A DNA stretch of 64,000 bases from positions 10,038,001 through 10,102,000 of the forward strand of contig BSYO01000003.1 in the NCBI GenBank assembly GCA_033239525.1, in the 5' to 3' direction. The DNA comes from Nepenthes gracilis (Eukaryota > Streptophyta > Magnoliopsida > Caryophyllales > Nepenthaceae). The notes beneath the pieces are model-generated. The model saw only the letters and a program-made list of their open reading frames with translations. It searched no databases and was not told where the DNA came from. The position numbers were made by a program, and so were the translations under genes. Positions 48,560 through 59,881 of this stretch are shown here, piece after piece. The first letter of the stretch is position 1. Each line of letters starts with the position of its first letter.

Positions 48560-48884
48560 ATGTGAACTCCCGTGTCCCAAGAGTTGGCCTGCGCCGCCAA
48601 TGGGTTCATTTAAAGTGCACTGACCTTGCCCATTAAATGCACGTCGCGTCGCCACCTTGGGAACGAAAACACCATCATTGCTTGCATCCCATGGGGGGCT
48701 GACGCGTGGCAAGGTGATTAGTATGTGCGCCTTTTGAATTTCGGGCGTTTAAATTCCTCCTCTCCCCCACTGTTTCCATTCACATTTTCATTGGAAGCTC
48801 ATAAGTTTCCAAACCGTCTCTACATTCTCTGCAATTTCCTTCTCTCTTCTCTTTGTTTTCTTTTCCATTTCTGGTTATTCTTCA
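48560..48884 (+). promoter_or_regulatory. Conserved upstream region of the antisense ORF
   Basis: Matches the region upstream of the antisense gene in the other Tat element: CATTAAATGCAC, GACGCGTGGCAAGG, then GCGCCTTTTGAATTTCGGGCGTTTAAA, then a C/T-rich leader to the ATG at 48885. The G-box of the other copy (CACGTG) reads CGCGTG here. Confidence 0.5.
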
Positions 48885-50347
48885 ATGGCACCAGGGGTAA
48901 AGGATTTCGCCTCTTCATTGACTTTAATGGACCTCGAGACCATTAGGGTGCGGTATAAGATTCCCAATTCGATGGACATGTTGGTGTTACAATGGTGCGC
49001 GTGCCTTTGAAGTAAAGGATGTCACCGAAATTTTATGAGATGAGGGACCTCGAGTCCCTCTCGACTCTAGCCAAATGCCATCAGGTCTTTGGTCTCGCTC
49101 TGTGTTTTTGTGCATAGCCATAAAATGCCCTTCGATGTCTTGGCATGGAAGGCCATCTTGAGGTTTTCCCATACTCAAGATTGGATTGTGATCACCCCTT
49201 GCCCCGAGTTACTTGCCCTCAGTGGGGAGAATCTTGATTCCACCAAACAGTGAAAGGATAAATTCTTCTTTTTTGGTATTCACGGACACCGGGCCATCCC
49301 CAATGAGTGGGAAAACGTGGAATCCAAATTTTGTGAGGACTCCACACCTGAGGACAGGGTTGTTGTGAAGGACTTTATGGATTTGCTGTTAAACCTTGGT
49401 TCTTTTCACGAGAATAAGAAGAGTGGTTCCACTGGCGCAAGCCAAGTGGAGAGATCCTCTAGGGCTTTGGCCCCTACTGCCAAAGGTTCGGCTTTGAGGA
49501 TCGAGAAGGTGTCCTTGACAGGCAAAAGTCTCGGATTAAAACCTTGTCCGAAATGTCCCAGTTCCCCTCTTCATCTGATGAAAACGAGACCGTGATTAAG
49601 CACTTGATCGGGAAGAAGGTGCCAATCCGAGCCGGAATGCCGTGCGGCTCTGTTATGCATTCTCCCGAGGCCGCTGGCTTGCACATGGAGTCACCTTGCC
49701 TCTCCTTCCCTTTACCTCGATTTTTTGGTGAAATGGGATGGACAATCCATTCGAGAACATCACCGAGGAGCAAGCCGCAGGGGAGGCCGAGACGACTCGG
49801 GCCGATGAAGTAGTGGTGATGATTCGATGATTAAGAACGTGGCCGAGAAGACTTATGTGACCGGTGGAGCCGCCACGCCTTGAAATCCAAATCCCGCCCC
49901 ATGATGATTCCGTCGAGGTCCTGAGGAGACACGGTCGAGGACGTTGTTAGGGTGCGCCGTCGAAGTCGAGGCGGGGTTGCGGAGTATGCTATTAAGCCCT
50001 CAATCTCATAGAGTCTCCGATACTGGGGTTGAGATTTTGTGGCGTGTACTAAGCCACAAGGTTAGGGGTGATCACCTAGTGGCTCCCTCGTCTCCCAAGT
50101 AACCTTTTGTCCTCCCTTAGCCTTTTAGTTTATTTGATTCCTTCCACTCATGCCTTAATTGCTTGGCCTACATTCGCAGTTCTAATAGCTAGCTCGAAAC
50201 CTCGGGCGGTTCATCAGTGGTGTTGCTCAGACTTATTCTGAGTTAGAGTCCTCCAAAGCCACTGAAGAAGCCAACAAACATTTAGAGGCTGAGCCTGTTG
50301 AGACCAAGGGAAAAATTGCCTTCCTTGAGGATACATTGGGTTTTTAG
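48885..50347 (+). pseudogene. Antisense ORF of the Tat element, decayed
   Basis: It starts at ATG 48885 (MAPGVKDFASSLTLMDLETI) and follows the antisense gene at 34039-35924: EFYEMRDLESLSTLAK-like residues, FSHTQDWIVITPCPELLALS, DKFFFFGIHGHRAIPNEWEN, VVVKDFMDLLLNLGSFHENKK, then SQFPSSSDENETVIKHLIGKK. After a likely intron (about 50099-50179) the tail reads YSELESSKATEEANKHLEAE and VETKGKIAFLEDTLGF, a coiled coil, then TAG. Part of the N-terminal domain after residue 40 is deleted and several frameshifts are present. The acidic Thr/Glu-rich middle is shorter than in the other copy. It lies between integrase and the 3' LTR, opposite in direction to pol. Confidence 0.7.
50099..50179 (+). other. 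Likely intron of the antisense ORF, same position as in the other copy
   Basis: TCTCCCAA/GTAACC lines up with CTCCAAG/GTACATC of the other element, with one G lost at the exon end. CATTCGCAG/TTCTAATAGC lines up with TTTTGTAG/TTTCATAAGC. Flanking exon sequence also aligns. Confidence 0.55.
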
Positions 50348-51336
50348 CAATGGATGTCGATAGGAACCCCTACTAGAGGAAGTAGTCAAAGCCGTGGATA
50401 TAGCCTGGAAGGCAACCTCACAACATTAATGCCAAGTTTCTTGCAATTTCCTCTGATCGTGTTCGCAATCCACAATGGTCTCCTAATGTGCACTTTTTGA
50501 GGGCCTAATCAAGTGGGGCCTTCCAGACATGGGGCCGGAATGAGGAGCACCAAGACCTCGAGGGGGTAAATTTGAATTCTAGAGACATTGTGATACTATA
50601 AAGTCAAAGTGTTAATGAAATTCACTTTTCTTTTGCAATCCTTCATCCAGGTTGTCTGATAGCATACTAAAGAACCTTGGTCTTTCCTTATTTACCTTGG
50701 CCGTCTTAGGTTGAAGATACCACCTCTAAGGTCATCGCATGCTAATCCTTTTATGCCCCATAAGTTTTAAATTCAACCTCTAAGGTTGCTTAGCATAGTG
50801 GCCAAGCTTTAAGTTAAGGGGTCATCTAGTTGTATGACCTCTTGGGCTCCTCGGACATAGTCGAGGTTTAAGTATGACATCTTAGGCCACTTGGGTATAG
50901 CTGAGTTTTGAGTACGACCTCTTCAACCACTCGGACATAGCCGAGTTTTAGAGATAAGATAAAGGAATCCTATCCACTTGACCTAGGGGCAGCCTAGGAC
51001 TCGTTACTTCATGAGATAATATGCGAACACTCAGTCAAATGAGAACTAAGTAAGAACTGTTATTTTATTAATGAAACGTGATAAGGATTGAAACGTTTTA
51101 CAAGCTTATAAATAATATTTTTAAGGTGAGCGGTGTTTCATATTTGTGGGACATTTCTTCTTTTGGGTGTATGGCTTCATTTTGAAAATGTGAGAGTATT
51201 TTCACCTTCCCAATTTGGGGAGAGCATCTTGAAATGAGCTATTCAACTCCAAGTCTCCTTGAGATGTCACTTTCTTATTGTAATACGGTGACCTCTTGGT
51301 AAGGGTTATTGGTTTCAAGAAGAAGTTTTTGAGTTT
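50348..51336 (-). other. Region between integrase and antisense ORF
   Basis: No pol domain recognised. On the plus strand a short unit, CTCGGACATAGTCGAGTTT and variants (CCACTTGGGTATAGCTGAGTTT, CACTCGGACATAGCCGAGTTT), occurs three times between about 50840 and 50955 with a spacing near 50 bases, so a small tandem repeat is present. This is typical of the variable zone before the 3' LTR in Tat elements. Confidence 0.5.
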
Positions 51337-52145
51337 CTATTCATTATTGAATGGGTTGAAGCTTTCCACCAGAGGCTTAGCAGCTCGACTTCCACTGGGA
51401 TGATTGACTCGCCCCATAACATAGGTTGAAAGGAGTTTGTCATGTTGGCTTCCTTGAGGTTGTTCTGTAAGACCATGCACTAATGGCAGCTCGTCAACCG
51501 TCAAAGATGCTCCCTTTAGTCCATGTAGTAAGTTTGTGACCATCATACATGACTGACGTATGCACTGGTCTTATCTTTAGGTTGGTACAATACTTGGTGA
51601 ACCTTTTTTCGGAGAATTGAGTCCCATTATCAGCCACTATGCACTCTGGGATCTTATCTCGCACACAATGCTCGCCTTTAGCATAATGCTATGGCCTCAA
51701 CCCATTTCGTGAAGTAGTAAACAATTAAGAATCTTTCATTAAGTGGAGTCTAGTCCCCATTGCGTGAAGGGTCAGGGTCATTGCAGAACTCTGAGTTCCT
51801 TATGCGGCTGGTGGGAAAGGTTGCCGTGGACTTGACAATTATCATATTTTTGTACGAAATCTATGGTGTTGTACTTCATGGTTGGCCAGTAGTATCCTTA
51901 CCTCATTAACTTGAATGCAAGGTTCTTGTCCTCAATGTGGAATCCACAAATCCCAATGTGCACCTCTCTGAGGGCCTAATCAGCCTCTTCTAGAATGAGG
52001 TCGTAGGGTTAGAGAACGATTTATATAACTCTATAGTCCACCTCACCTTATTTACTCAATCTTTAGGCAATATCTCACGATAAGTACTTAGGTAAGGGGT
52101 CATAACCAACCGCACACTTTTTGAAATATCCACGCTAGGTTTGTT
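51337..52145 (-). pseudogene. Gypsy integrase
   Basis: On the minus strand, about 51880-51950 reads LMRXGYYWPTMK-like residues and 51840 QKCD.CQVH, the end of the HHCC zinc region. The core follows: VYYFTKWVEAIALWR (about 51690-51735, first Asp replaced by Tyr in this copy), IPECIVADNGTQFSEKRFTK (second Asp kept, near 51610-51660). The final part at 51546-51337 (LTVDELPLVHGLTEQPQGSQ) is frameshifted. The catalytic Glu region is not readable. Confidence 0.7.
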
Positions 52146-52620
52146 GAGGACCTCATGCATTCCTTGGGCATATTGCTCTAGGTTTCAATCGCAACCTTTG
52201 CGAGCTGGTCAGCCTTCGCATTTTCTTCTTGTGGGATGTGGAGTATTTTCACCATCTCAAAGGCTGAAATGAGCTTCCGGACCTTTGAGATGTACTTGGA
52301 TAGTTGTGGGTTATTGGCCAAAAAAGAATGGCCTCGAACTCCTTTTCTAAAGCAAAATACACGAAACTCGAGGGCCATCTTTTATCTCGCATCTTTGAGA
52401 ATCCACAACCATCTTTCATTAATGAGTTCAAGAGATCATCTAATTTTTTAGCATCACAAATGCCCGAGGAGTCCTGAGATGTTACTGTGGTTTCTAGAAT
52501 AAAGTTCACCAGGGCTTGACCTTTTAAGGCAGGTCTTAGACCAAACTCTATGTCAAACTCACCCAACTCAATGGTCCACTTAACCAACCATTTTAACGTT
52601 TTCGGCTTCTACAGAATCGC
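52146..52620 (-). pseudogene. Gypsy RNase H and additional RNase H (aRH)
   Basis: VKWTIELGEFDIEFGLRPAL and LKGQALVNFILETT (52587-52490) mark the linker that follows RT/RNase H in gypsy pol. Then a second RNase H-like domain ends LSKYISKVRKLISAFEMVKI, LHIPQEENAKADQLAKVA (52300-52178), matching the Tat-lineage aRH tail (IPRE.N..AD.LAKLA). Possession of both domains is a Tat lineage mark. Frames shift between the parts. Confidence 0.75.
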
Positions 52621-53480
52621 TCTCAAGGGTTGGTCAGCTTAGGAAAGGTATAAATATAATACATGAGCCCTGGTGAGAGCCATCTTTTACGCATGAGAAT
52701 ACCTTGTTTGAAGTCATCTAAAATCATGGGAGAACTTGATCAAGGATGAACTCAAAGCTTGAAGTTCTCCAAAGGCTTGATAGGGATTGCTAAAGGCTTC
52801 TTTATGCGTCATCCATTAGAAGCCGTTAGTTTTTGTCCTTCTTAGGGCCTTGAAAAACGACAAGCACTTCTCGGCCAACTTGGTCATGAAGCGTGACAAC
52901 GCTGCCAATCTCCCAGTAAGTAAAATTTTGAAATTCTTTCACGATTTGAGGGGATTTCATGTCAAGGATGGCATTGATATTTTTGGAATTTGCTTCAATC
53001 CCTCGGCGTGAAATAATGTAGCCCAAGAATTTTCCAAATGTCACCTCAAATGTACATTTAGCTGGATTGAGTTTCATTTGGTACGTTCTTAGGACATTAA
53101 AGGTCCCGTCCAGGTCTTGGATGTGGTGGTCGGTTACTTTGCTCTTGATGAGCATCTCATCCACATAAACCTCCACATTCCTTCCAATCTTGACCTCGAA
53201 TATTTTATTTACGAGTCTCTAATAAGTAGCACAAGCATTCTTGAGTCCGAAAGTTATGACTTTATAATAGTAGGTCCCTTAGTCGGTAATGAATGACGTG
53301 TGCTCATTGTCTTCGGGACTCATCCTTATTTGATTATAATCCGAGTATGCATCCAAGAAGCTTAATAGCTCATGGCCGGACATCGAGTCTAAAAATAAAT
53401 CAATCCTCGAGAGCGGGAACCTGTTCTTTGGGCACGCCTTATTAACATTTGTAAAGTCCACATACATCCTTTACTTTTCG
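52621..53480 (-). pseudogene. Gypsy reverse transcriptase with YVDE instead of YVDD
   Basis: The frame at 53467 reads YVDFTNVNKACPKNRFPLSR, then HELLSFLDAYSDYNQIRMSP, the first half of RT. The frame at 53176 starts MEVYVDEMLIKSKV; the catalytic YVDDM box has Glu (codon GAG, 53158-53156) in place of the second Asp. It continues MKLNPAKCTFEVTFGKFLGY, the conserved block after the active site. Frameshifts separate the halves and stops follow. Confidence 0.85.
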
Positions 53481-54400
53481 TTATTCTTTTTGACAATTAC
53501 AACATTGGACAACAAATTTGGATAGTGTACTTCTCTCATGAATCTTACGTCTAGGAGCTTCTTTACCTCCTCCCATATTGCCACCAACTTTTTTCTGAAT
53601 AGTTCATTCTCTTCTATCTAACGGGCTTATGACTGAAATTTAGGCCCAATTTATGGACCATTATTTCAGTTGGTATCCCTAGCATGTCACTCGGAGTTCA
53701 AGCAAAAATGTTAGAGTTCTTCTATAGGAAGCTGATAAGCTAGCCCCGGAAAGCTTGAGGTGAAGAGCTTCCTATCTAGACGGCATTTTCTTGATCTCTG
53801 GGATCCAGAAGGACTCGGTCAATGGCTTCTCCAAACTCGACCTGTTGCAATATCGTAACATCACGGAAGTCCAAGTCTTCGATGGGTTGAAGAAGTGGCG
53901 TCTGGATGATTTGGGACAGGTAGCATGTCCGACCGGTAGCCTGATCCTCGAGGACCTTCCTAATCTCTTGTGTGGTGTTGGGAACTTCATCTTCAAATGT
54001 GGGATTGAGGTCACGACTCCAAAGGCGGCCAGGAAAGGGTGTCCAAGGATTGCGTTGTAGATAAATGGTAGGTCTACTACCAGGAAGGAAAGGGTCCTTG
54101 ACGATATCCTCGGATGGGTCCCTAATGTGAACTCAAGTTGGATGACTCCCTACACTGGCACTTGTTTGTTGTACAGCCCATAGAGGGGTCCCTCTATTAC
54201 CATCATCTGGCTTCTTTTGAGCCATAATTTAAAGAAAGTATCGAGATAGAAAATATTGTGTGAGTTTTCATTATCAATAACTACTTGTTTCATCTGATAG
54301 TTTAAACTACCGTCAGAAACGAGTGTAGTTACAACCACGGGGTCAGAATGGGAGGATATTACATGGGTCATATTTTCATAATAAAAACTAATGACCTCAT
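53481..54400 (-). pseudogene. Gypsy aspartic protease and PR-RT linker
   Basis: At 54371-54150: VVVTTLVSDGSLNYQMKQVV then IDNENSHNIFYLDTFFKLWL. The expected DNGSS of this lineage reads DNENS. The end of the region, TSIPHLKMKFPTPH (54014 on), is the conserved segment before RT. The matching active-site Gly is also lost in the 30-37 kb element. Plus-strand frames (53791-54060, 54391-54585) are shadows. Confidence 0.8.
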
Positions 54401-54439
54401 CTCTAGATTCTACCCTAAATTTCTTATTCTTTGCCTCTG

Positions 54440-56071
54440 GATCTTACCGAGCACTGCCTCTGGCCAGACAGGTGGATATCATGTTGATCACTCCCGCAGC
54501 CACTCTACCTCTTAGCTGGTCAGCCTCTTCTGCTTCTACTATTTCGGACGATTGTCCAGGTCTTTGTAGGAAGCGATTAAGGTAACCTCTCTTAATGAGC
54601 TCCTTAATCTCCTTCTGTAGCATCTGGTATCCTTGATACCATGGCCTCCGCAACGGTGGTAGTGGCAGTACTTGGACTAGTCATCAGCTTTCGGGTTCTT
54701 CAGTGCCTTGGGCCACTTCAAAATCTTTTTATCCCGAATCTGTATCAGAATATTAGTTCGCGAGTCGTTTAATGGAATAAAGTTTATGGGCCTATATTCC
54801 CCTATGAATGTTTTGTCCTGGACTTTTGGAGCTTCTTGGGCGCTCGGGATCCTTGTCGATCTTTATGTCTTCTCTTTCCCTCCATTGCCCTTGGAGGGAC
54901 GCTCTCCGTTTGAACGGATCTCTTTGTATCATTCGCTTCTTTGACGGCAATATAAGCTTTTGCTATACTCTTGGCTTCCCGAACGTCTGCGGGTCCTTGT
55001 GCATGAGATGTTTGAAGAAGCTACCTCCCTCCAGTGCGGACAGGAAAGAGGTCAGCTTGACCCCATTAGTCAGATTCGGGATCTGCCTGGCCTCATATAT
55101 GAAGTGGGATAGAAAGCTCTTCAGGCTCTTCCTGCTCCCTTGCTTTATACGAGTAAGGTGTCATGGTTGCTTCTCGATCATTCGATTGGAATTGAATTGG
55201 GAGAGGAAGGCTTCTACCAACTTGTTGAATGATTAGATGGAGTCCACAGGTAGCCCATAGAACCAAATCCTCGCATCTCTATTGTGTGTCAAGGGGAAGC
55301 ATTGGAGCATCATCGTCTCATCCAAGCCTTGAAGGCTCACATGCTCATGGAAGTAATCAAAGTGGTTAATTGGATCTGCACTTCCATCGTAGATGTCAAG
55401 GTTTGGCATTTTGAACTTTGGGGGAAGTGGCCTTGTCCTAATCTCTATTGTGAACGGAGACCCACGGAGGTCAGTAGCTCCTCCCTCAGTATTGCCAAAG
55501 ACTCGGCAAAACACCTTCTCTAGCTTTCCCTCCACTTGAGGTGAAGCCATCATTTTCTTCTCGTTGAAATAATTTCTCAAGTCGTAGGGGTCTTGCACAG
55601 CTTGCCGCCTCGGATGGCTCCCAATCCTCGATGGGACCTCTTCTCGAGGCATCGCACCCTGAGCAGCATTCTTTTGGTTGCCGCGGACAGCGAGGGTTTT
55701 TCCTCTCTTAGGCTTTCCTATTGTGTCCATGGGCCTAAGCACCCTTGAAGGCGCGATGGGGGCTCTACCGCCGAGGCAACATGCGTCCCATTGTCTTTGT
55801 GTTGAGCGACTTGTTTTGAGGGGTGTTTCTTACCCTTCCCTTTTCTCTGGGATGTCGCGATTTGGGAAGCCTTAGCGAGCACCTCCTTCAGCCGCGCGTC
55901 TATCTTCGACCAAATGTTTTGGATGGGCTAAGACACGTCGTCCATCCTCAAGGCCAACACCCGTACATATGGTTTAGGGTGATCCTCTACCCTCATGCAG
56001 GGAGAAGGGCTGTCACCACACGTGCCCGCTTCTTTGACAAGTGCATTGGTCTGTCCTCTTGTGTTCACCAT
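54440..56071 (-). pseudogene. Tat-lineage gag
   Basis: The start is ATG at 56071 (MVNTRGQTNALVKEAGTCGD), shortly after the primer site, followed by CMRVEDHPKPYVRVLALRMDD. The capsid core at about 55530-55233 reads PFTIEIRTRPLPPKFKMPNL, DPINHFDYFHEHVSLQGLDE and RIWFYGLPVDSI (Retrotrans_gag). The C-terminal zinc-binding region lies at 54653-54444, with KEIKELIKRGYLNRFLQRPG after it. Frameshifts occur near 55920 and after 55233. Plus-strand frames over this region are shadows. Confidence 0.85.
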
Positions 56072-56120
56072 TTCTCTTTTTTTCTTGAAAAACATGTTGA
56101 GTTGACTTTTCATAATGTTT

Positions 56121-56138
56121 CCACAGACGGCGCCAATT
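56121..56138 (-). other. Primer binding site of the 48-57 kb gypsy element
   Basis: The minus strand after the 5' LTR reads ATTGGCGCCGTCTGTGG, the standard plant gypsy primer site with the GGCGCC core intact. Confidence 0.9.
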
Positions 56139-56906
56139 GTTGCATCCTCGGATCCTTGTTCTGATTGGGACAAGAATCCGACAGCAACACCAAGTAGTAC
56201 GTGTGCAAAAAGGGAAGAGAGAGAGTGGCACATGGAATTTGGCATGGAAACTCTTCTATTTAAATGAGAAGGAAAACTACGAGACTTTGGTTTGAGAACT
56301 GGTTTCACTATAATGTGTGCGATTACAAGGGGTAGAGGACTAAAATATATGGAAACTCTAAGGAGTCGCTCTTACAACGTGAGTCCTTACTTCCTCTTTC
56401 TCTATAGTGCGATTGGCTCATTTGCTTTCTCTCTTGATGTGCTTTTATAAGAGTTCAAAATCTTAAATTTGGATCCTTTAGTAGGTATAAAGTGAATACT
56501 TATATAGTGGGCAAAACCCTTTGTATGGAGCTGCCACACGGTGCTGGCGTGTGCAAAATGTCCTGCTACTAACTCTGTAAATCTATTTTGCCGTGTCAAA
56601 GAGATTGCGTGCACGCGGGCCTAACTCGTGAGATGTCACATCACGCATGTGCCGGAAGCCATCATTCTCTGTATAAGTTGCGTGTTACAGGGCGTGCATG
56701 CCTTTAGTGACGCTACCAATGAGTTGGTGTCCTCGTCCGCTACTGGCCCCTATCTACGATGTGTCCGCGGGTCTTTGGGCCTCTTGGGTCTTCTCTGCCA
56801 TGTTGACCTCTTGGGCCCATGGGCTTCTTGAGGCATTCAAGGACGTTGACCTATTTTGTATAAATAGGCTTTATGTTTGGGTCACAAATGGATCTACTAC
56901 CCATCA
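56139..56906 (-). repeat. 5' LTR of the 48-57 kb gypsy element
   Basis: 768 bases. On the plus strand it starts TGTTGCATCCTCGG and ends CTACCCATCA; on the element's strand it runs TGATGGGTAG...GCAACA. It is more complete than the 3' LTR. A TATA-like TATTTATACAAAAT (minus strand, about 56852-56865) could be its promoter. Frames inside are not genes. Confidence 0.85.
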
Positions 56907-58200
56907 AAATTATTATTTAAAATTATAATTGTCACTTTTTATATTTTATAAAAAATAAAAAATATAAAAGTAAAAAAAATTAAATCTCACTTACTTGTTG
57001 AATTAAGTTGAACAAGCAGAAAAATTCATCATCGCCTCTGGTACAAAAGTAAAACTATGTAACATCACAAAAACTAAATAAAATTATAAATGATGTGTCT
57101 TAAAAATTTAGATTGTTGTACAAATCTCGCCTTGTCACACCTGATCATCCAAATTAAAGCAGGTCCGACTTTCGTAAATCAAAATTTGGATCCTACGTAT
57201 CAAAATAAAATAAATAAGAGATACAAGGTATATCTGGTTGGCTCTCGAATATATTCTATGATATTTAAGTTAGAAATCTTTTTACTTGGATGAGAAAGAT
57301 GTAAGAAAATAAATACGAGAATATAGATTAAATGGGGATGAGTATTTATTTTGATGGTAATGCTCCATTTGGTACATTCGTTTGGTTGAGTGATTTTAGA
57401 GTATACACTCGTCAGGATGATTATCTTTTAAATTTATACACTCAACTAATTGAATATCTTTTATCTCACGTAATTATTGTTTGGAATAGTTTTGTCTTAT
57501 TTTTTCTGAGAGCAAATTTATTTATAATGAGAAGCGTTGTTTAGTTGATAGATTCCAAAATTAATATTTTGGTATGGTGCCTTTTTGGTGGTAAGAGACA
57601 TTACTTGTTTATATAATATTCTTTCATTCAATAATTGGACTGTTTAACTTTTAATTATTGAAATTGGTAGAGTTGCCGCCTAAAGCAATTCATTAAGTGC
57701 TCAATTTAGGATCTTTTAATGTATGATGATTATTTCTTAATTCAACAATTACGACATTTACCTTATGAGCTCTAAAGCGTTTTTCTTTAGGCTGTCATTG
57801 TCTGAACCTTCTTACTTGTTTGTGTATTAGATTTGGGCCTGCCCGATTCTGGCCGTAGTTGTCAATTAAATATATTCTATTATTTTAAAAAATATTTTAA
57901 ATTATAAATATTCTAAATTCTAAATAGGATTTTATAATTTTTCTCTTAAAATCGATAAAAATATATAAAATCATAAAAATCGTCAACAAATTTTATAAAA
58001 TGCGTCGTGAGTAATATTTCGTATATTTTAAATTTTAACGACAGAAAAAGCAAATAAAATATCATTCCGTATATTTTACAATATCATTCCTGTATTTTCA
58101 CTTCTGTGTAACCAAACACAGGATCAACGTCGTTTGTCCAATCAATTGGCTCCGTACTCCTTCGTTTTCGTACTCATGGCCCCGAGGCTTTCCCCTTTTT
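56907..58200. other. Intergenic DNA upstream of the host gene
   Basis: AT-rich, no element recognised. A 70-codon plus-strand frame at 57332-57544 (MGMSIYFDGNAPFG...) has no known domain and sits in AT-rich DNA, so I do not call it a gene. The last 150 bases become GC-richer towards the promoter. Confidence 0.45.
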
Positions 58201-58208
58201 TATATAAT
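58201..58208 (+). promoter_or_regulatory. TATA box of the F-box/MYND gene
   Basis: TATATAAT lies 79 bases before the start codon, with a C/T-rich leader in between, a normal plant distance for a short 5' untranslated region. Confidence 0.6.
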
Positions 58209-58286
58209 GGCCTCGCTTCGCCTTCTCACTAAATCTCAGTTGATTATCTTCATCGCTCTATTGTCCATAGCCCGAGCCCGAGAGAG

Positions 58287-59881
58287 ATGAGAACGAGGAG
58301 AGGATTTTGCTCTCCGAAGGTGAAAGTGAGGGTGATGACAAGTCCAGAGAAGGCCAGTGGAGGAGTGAATAAGAGGGAAAGGGATGAGTCTGAGGAGTCC
58401 GCCGATCGCCGGAAAAGGTATAAAATGCCGTCGTACGTCGCCGGAGGCGGAGAAAGAGGGAGTGACTTCTTTAATGCTTTGCCTGATGATCTCGTTGTTT
58501 GTATCCTCTGCAAGCTTAGTTTCTCCGCTTCTTCTCCGGCGGATTTCATCAACGTTCTCATCACGTATGTCTACCTAATTCATTATCTCCCTCTAGATTT
58601 GGTGGATTTAACTGTTTCCAGACGGATTGATTTGGGGCAGTTGCAAGATGGATTTGGATTTTTATCTTTCCACCTCATGCAACCTTTCCTCTATTGCTGC
58701 ATCTTTCAGATTCTTCGGAAACTGAAATATCACACTGCTTGTTTTTGTCTTTTTGAGGAAGCATAGGTTTCCGATTTGGATCAGATTAAAAAAGGGATTT
58801 TGACTGAAAACCTCACCCCGTTAATTTCTTGTATGAAGCAGATGCAAAAGACTGAATGTATTAGGTCTTAATTCAACTGTATTATCAATGGCTTCGCCGA
58901 AAGCATTTGCCGTTAAGCCCAAGAACTGGTCCGAGTCAGCTCACCGGTTCTTGAAACAGTGTGCCGATGCCGGGAATGTCGAGGCTTCTTACACCCTGGG
59001 CATGGTTAGTGAATATCAGTCATCAAGAGCTCACTAAATTATGTCGAAACATTCAATATGCTTTTGTTATTTTTGAAATATGGAAAATCAACGCATTTGT
59101 TTCAAATGGTTTTACTTTACAGATCCGCTTTTATTGCTTGCAAGATCGGAGAAGTGGAGCCTCGTTAATGGCGAAAGCGGCGATGAAGTCGCACGCGCAG
59201 GCTCTGTACTCCCTAGCCGTAATCCAGTTCAACGGCAGCGGCGGATCCAAAAACGAAAGGGACCTCGGAGCCGGCGTGGCTCTGTGCGCGCGAGCCGCTT
59301 TCCTTGGTCACATCGACGCTCTCCGGGAGCTTGGCCACTGCCTTCAGGACGGCTATGGCGTCCGTCAAAACGTCGCAGGTGGGCGCCGCTTCCTCATCCA
59401 AGCCAACGCTCGCGAGCTAGCCGCCGTCATCTCCCGCAACCCGGCTGTCCTGACTAGCGCCGCGCGCTCCTGGCTCAGCTGGAATCCTCTGCTCCCTCAC
59501 CACCACCGCCAGGTGTCGACCTCAGGGTGTCCCTTGCTCAGCGACTTTGGCTTCAACGTTCCGGCTCAGGAGTCCCACCCGGCCAGCCGATTCTTAGCAG
59601 AATGGTTTGCCGCTCCGGGAGGATCACTCGTTCCGGGCTTGAGATTATGCTCGCATGCGGTCTGTGGTAGGCCCGAAACGCGACGACATGAGTTCCGGAG
59701 GTGTTCCGTTTGTGGGGCGGTGAATTATTGCTCACGTGCATGTCAGGCCATCGACTGGAAGTTCCGGCACAAAGCCGAATGCGCGCCGATTCGCCGGTGG
59801 CTTCAGCATGATGGGGCTGTCGACGACGGCGAGCAAGATTTCGGACTCGACGGTTCGTCCGACGGCGTTGGGCAAAGTTAA
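58287..59881 (+). CDS. F-box protein with Sel1-like repeats and a MYND zinc finger
   Basis: Three exons: 58287-58564, 58842-59004 and 59123-59881, giving 399 residues. Splice sites are AC/GTATGT...AAGCAG/ATGC and CATG/GTTAGT...TTACAG/ATCC; both junctions restore the frame. Residues 1-55 are basic and disordered (MRTRRGFCSP...). The F-box follows at about 61-105 (FFNALPDDLVVCILCKL...). Sel1/HCP-like repeats are at about 120-250 (LKQCADAGNVEASYTLGM, AMKSHAQALYSLAVIQFN, LGHIDALRELGHCLQDGYGV). The MYND finger at 323-367 has its full Cys/His set (CSHAVCG, CSVCGAVNYCSRACQ, H, C). This is the plant family typified by Arabidopsis At1g67340 and At5g50450. As an F-box protein it should link a substrate to an SCF ubiquitin ligase; the substrate is unknown. 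All domains look intact, in contrast to every other coding sequence in the window. Confidence 0.93.
58565..58841 (+). other. Intron 1 of the F-box/MYND gene
   Basis: Starts GTATGT and ends GCAG, T-rich, 277 bases. It splits the codon for Thr93 after its second base. Frames that run through it (for example to 58766) are not real. Confidence 0.9.
59005..59122 (+). other. Intron 2 of the F-box/MYND gene
   Basis: Starts GTTAGT and ends TTTACAG, 118 bases, phase 0. It happens to contain no stop in frame with exon 3, so a naive reading begins exon 3 too early at 58961. Confidence 0.88.

Larger units (their letters stand above)
47820..56906 (-). mobile_element. Tat-lineage Ty3/gypsy element with full domain set and an antisense ORF
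   Basis: A 9.1-kb element on the minus strand. From the right: 5' LTR (56139-56906), primer site, gag, protease, RT, RNase H plus a second RNase H, integrase, a plus-strand gene antisense to the element (48885-50347), then a damaged 3' LTR (47820-48214). RT before integrase makes it Ty3/gypsy; the duplicated RNase H and the antisense ORF point to the Tat lineage. Stops, frameshifts and a changed RT active site show it is dead. The 3' LTR is shorter than the 5' LTR and rearranged, so no target duplication can be read. Confidence 0.88.

Noticed and set aside
58250..58564. Minus-strand 104-codon frame
   Set aside because: It is a shadow of exon 1 of the F-box/MYND gene.
58961..59881. Single-exon 306-codon reading of the F-box/MYND gene
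   Set aside because: It runs through intron 2 and skips the F-box; the three-exon model keeps the family's full domain order with good splice sites.
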